Source: a virus
Strand: one strand, 5' to 3'
Virus record (IMG/VR): IMGVR_UViG_3300007535_000024
Coordinates: 1-20,374 of that record
Length of the DNA stretch: 20,374 nucleotides
Positions 18,773 through 20,374 of the stretch are shown one piece after another (the stretch's first letter is position 1; each line of letters begins with the position of its first letter). Under the pieces are notes generated by a model that was not told where the DNA came from, made no database searches, and saw only the letters and a list, made by a program, of their open reading frames with translations. The position numbers were made by a program, and so were the translations under genes.

Positions 18773-19672
18773 TTATCCAAAAAACATATCAAAAGTGTTA
18801 TTTCTTTTTAATATGTTTTCTCTATTTTGTGGTTCAAGTAAAATTTTTATCTTCTTAATTAAAAATTTTTCAATCATTTTTTCATAGTCAGGTTCAATAC
18901 CGTTTTTAGTAAATTCTTTTGGCCATTTTACATATGAAACCACATCAATATTATAAGGATTAGATTTAACATATACAACTTTAGCCTTGTTTCCTTCTAT
19001 CAATGATTCATAATAACCATCAATATTAAACAATTTTAATAATTTATGATAACTAGCTGCACCTTTTATATGATAAGGTGTTCCTTTTATTGGTTCACCA
19101 TCAACAATATATTTACCAAGTTTATTAATATTAATATTTGATGATATATCCTCTGGCTCTTCTTTTTTAATTAAATCTTTGCACTCATCAACAAACTGAA
19201 TAATTTCTTTGTCTGTTTTATCTTCAAGAATAAATCTTAACACTTTTTTAAGAATCACTTTAAAAGCAGTAGGTGTTTCTGACCTAATAATTTCAAGACC
19301 TGTTACATCAATCTCATCTTTATCCACGCCTTCATCATTGACTACGTGAAAGCCATATTTCTTTTTTTTAATAAAAAGAGCCGCTTTACATACAATTTCT
19401 TGCTTAAATACTATAGCAAAATCATCCTTTTCTACTGTTGAATTATACGTTCCTTGTTGTAATTCTTCAAAGCAAGATTTATCAACATATTCTTCTATTT
19501 TTCTTGAAAGTTCTAAAATATAATTGATTTTTTGTTTATCAGGTAATATTTTCCATTTTTCAGGATCAACACCCGAATCCAATAAAAATTCTTCCATTTT
19601 CATAAACAGAGAATCAGTATCAATATAAGCAATATAATCTTTATTACTTATATCTTTATCTCCTTTTTTCAT
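18773..19672 (-). CDS. 43: C-terminal part of a split family B DNA polymerase (gp43B-like)
   Basis: 299 residues. It begins 12-13 residues before palm motif C (YIAYIDTDS; catalytic D18 and D20) and runs through the rest of the palm and thumb. KKKKYGF (about 118-124) and GLEIIRSETPTAFK (KxY- and thumb-like motifs) follow, ending TFDMFFG, close to the clamp-binding FDMFDF end of T4/RB69 gp43. The exonuclease domain, motif A and motif B are absent and must be encoded upstream, beyond the homing endonuclease. The start is a true gene start: AAGGGAT lies 7 nt before ATG 19672, which overlaps the endonuclease stop (ATGA). No intein C-terminal motif (HN) precedes the polymerase sequence, so the parts must associate without splicing. 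Split gp43 genes with endonuclease insertions are known in Aeromonas T4-like phages. Confidence 0.9.
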   Translation of the reverse strand: MKKGDKDISNKDYIAYIDTDSLFMKMEEFLLDSGVDPEKWKILPDKQKINYILELSRKIEEYVDKSCFEELQQGTYNSTVEKDDFAIVFKQEIVCKAALFIKKKKYGFHVVNDEGVDKDEIDVTGLEIIRSETPTAFKVILKKVLRFILEDKTDKEIIQFVDECKDLIKKEEPEDISSNININKLGKYIVDGEPIKGTPYHIKGAASYHKLLKLFNIDGYYESLIEGNKAKVVYVKSNPYNIDVVSYVKWPKEFTKNGIEPDYEKMIEKFLIKKIKILLEPQNRENILKRNNTFDMFFG

Positions 19673-20374
19673 TTTATTATCCCTTTTAAAAAATTCTCAA
19701 TTAAATTTAATTCAAACTTTTTATTATTAACCCAATTATATTCATTTACTATTAATAAGTCAATGCCTTTTTCTTTGCATTGATCTATTTTTATCTGATC
19801 CTTCTTTATTTTATCTAATTTTTTATGCCAATAAGTGCCATTATACTCAATAGCTTTATTAAGTTCTGGTATCCACACATCTAATTCAAGATTTTTGCCT
19901 GTTAAAGGATTAATTATTTGAGTTCTGTCATTCCTTATTATATTATAACCAAATGCTTCAATATAATCTTGTATCTCTTTCTCTTGTTTGCTGGATTTAG
20001 ATTCATACCAGCATATAGGACATCTGTAATTTTGATTTTTAAAACTATTAAAACTCATTTTAAATTTATGATATTTAGGGCAAGATAATAATAATTTATG
20101 ATTAGAATTTGTATAATTATTTGATAGTAATTGATAGTCTTCTTTTTCTATATAGTCTTTAACATACTTATATGTATATTTTTTAATTTTTGATAGTTTT
20201 AATTTATTGCACTCAAAACATCTTTGACCTTGTTGAAAATTATTAAATTTAACTTTATATTCATGCCCTATAGGACATTTCACTAATAATTTTATATGAG
20301 CATTAACATAGTCACTAGATAATAATTGATAGCCTTCTTTCTCTATAAAATTTTTAATATAATCATAATTAAAA
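19669..20374 (-). CDS. Homing endonuclease 3 (5' part beyond window) inside the DNA polymerase gene
   Basis: At least 234 residues; the frame stays open to the window edge and position 20374 is already inside a zinc-binding repeat (NYDYIKNFIEKEGYQLLSS), so the real start lies outside. Two repeats are visible, with CPIGHEY...CFEC and CPKYHKF...CPIC as metal sites, followed by the nuclease domain with KEIQDYIE, LELDVWIP, AIEYNGTYWH and KDQIKIDQCKEKG. The nuclease core is almost identical to the copies at 3387-4268 and 12801-13853. Its stop overlaps the start of the polymerase C-terminal gene, so this copy divides the polymerase gene, presumably cutting near the conserved motif C sequence of uninterrupted alleles. 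Confidence 0.88.
   Translation of the reverse strand, partial: FNYDYIKNFIEKEGYQLLSSDYVNAHIKLLVKCPIGHEYKVKFNNFQQGQRCFECNKLKLSKIKKYTYKYVKDYIEKEDYQLLSNNYTNSNHKLLLSCPKYHKFKMSFNSFKNQNYRCPICWYESKSSKQEKEIQDYIEAFGYNIIRNDRTQIINPLTGKNLELDVWIPELNKAIEYNGTYWHKKLDKIKKDQIKIDQCKEKGIDLLIVNEYNWVNNKKFELNLIENFLKGIIK

Noticed and set aside
19640-19672. Intein C-half at the start of the polymerase fragment
   Set aside because: There is no block F or HN before the polymerase sequence; the protein starts directly with residues preceding motif C.
20281-20283. GTG as the start of homing endonuclease 3
   Set aside because: The frame stays open upstream to the window edge and encodes the first half of a zinc-binding repeat, so the gene begins outside the window.

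Overview
The window is a dense, very AT-rich stretch in which every convincing gene lies on the minus strand. It looks like part of a large T4-like tailed-phage genome. The evidence is a gp32-type single-strand binding protein with the T4 zinc-ligand spacing, a T4 RNase H-type 5' nuclease, the C-terminal part of a T4-type family B DNA polymerase with a clamp-binding tail, phage-style nucleotide metabolism (dUTPase, MazG-like, class II ribonucleotide reductase), an RNA ligase, 14 tRNA genes and a phage-encoded tmRNA. The host cannot be named. The tRNAs encode their own CCA ends, and the promoters look like ordinary bacterial sigma-70 promoters (TTGACA-like, 17 nt, TATTAT-like).

Layout, read right to left (the direction of transcription). 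20374-18773: 3' part of a homing endonuclease gene, overlapping by ATGA the gene for the C-terminal part of a DNA polymerase cut just before motif C. 18767-18115: RNA block with a strong promoter, tRNA-Pro, tmRNA, tRNA-Thr and tRNA-Arg. 18100-10872: a long tightly packed series starting at a ligA promoter: NAD-dependent DNA ligase, a DUF1653-like protein, two paralogous two-helix membrane proteins, small unknown genes, a beta-class DNA methyltransferase apparently broken by a -1 frameshift, zinc proteins, a second homing endonuclease, a glycosyltransferase and an RNA ligase. 10886-8518: a promoter, small genes, a MazG-like gene and 11 tRNAs with two near-identical promoters between them. 8503-6082: gp32 and three upstream genes, one of which may be the gp59 helicase loader. 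5992-2498: small heat-shock protein, PD-(D/E)XK nuclease, unknown genes, third homing endonuclease and RNase H. 2482-1: an unknown gene, dUTPase, a small basic protein, and the N-terminal part of NrdJ ending in what looks like the N-half of a split intein.

Functionally the window combines replication and repair (gp32, RNase H, polymerase, ligase, nuclease), nucleotide supply and sanitation, and support for translation (tRNAs, tmRNA, RNA ligase). Laid over this is a family of three closely related selfish endonuclease genes. Each joins 2-4 zinc-binding repeats to a Vsr-like nuclease domain. Two core genes are fractured: nrdJ and the polymerase. This matches the fractured-gene, split-intein and Vsr-like endonuclease arrangement known from phage metagenomes, and it is the most interesting feature of the window.

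All coordinates and starts were read by eye. Family assignments rest on motifs, not on database searches. Several genes under 60 codons with good ribosome sites were added.
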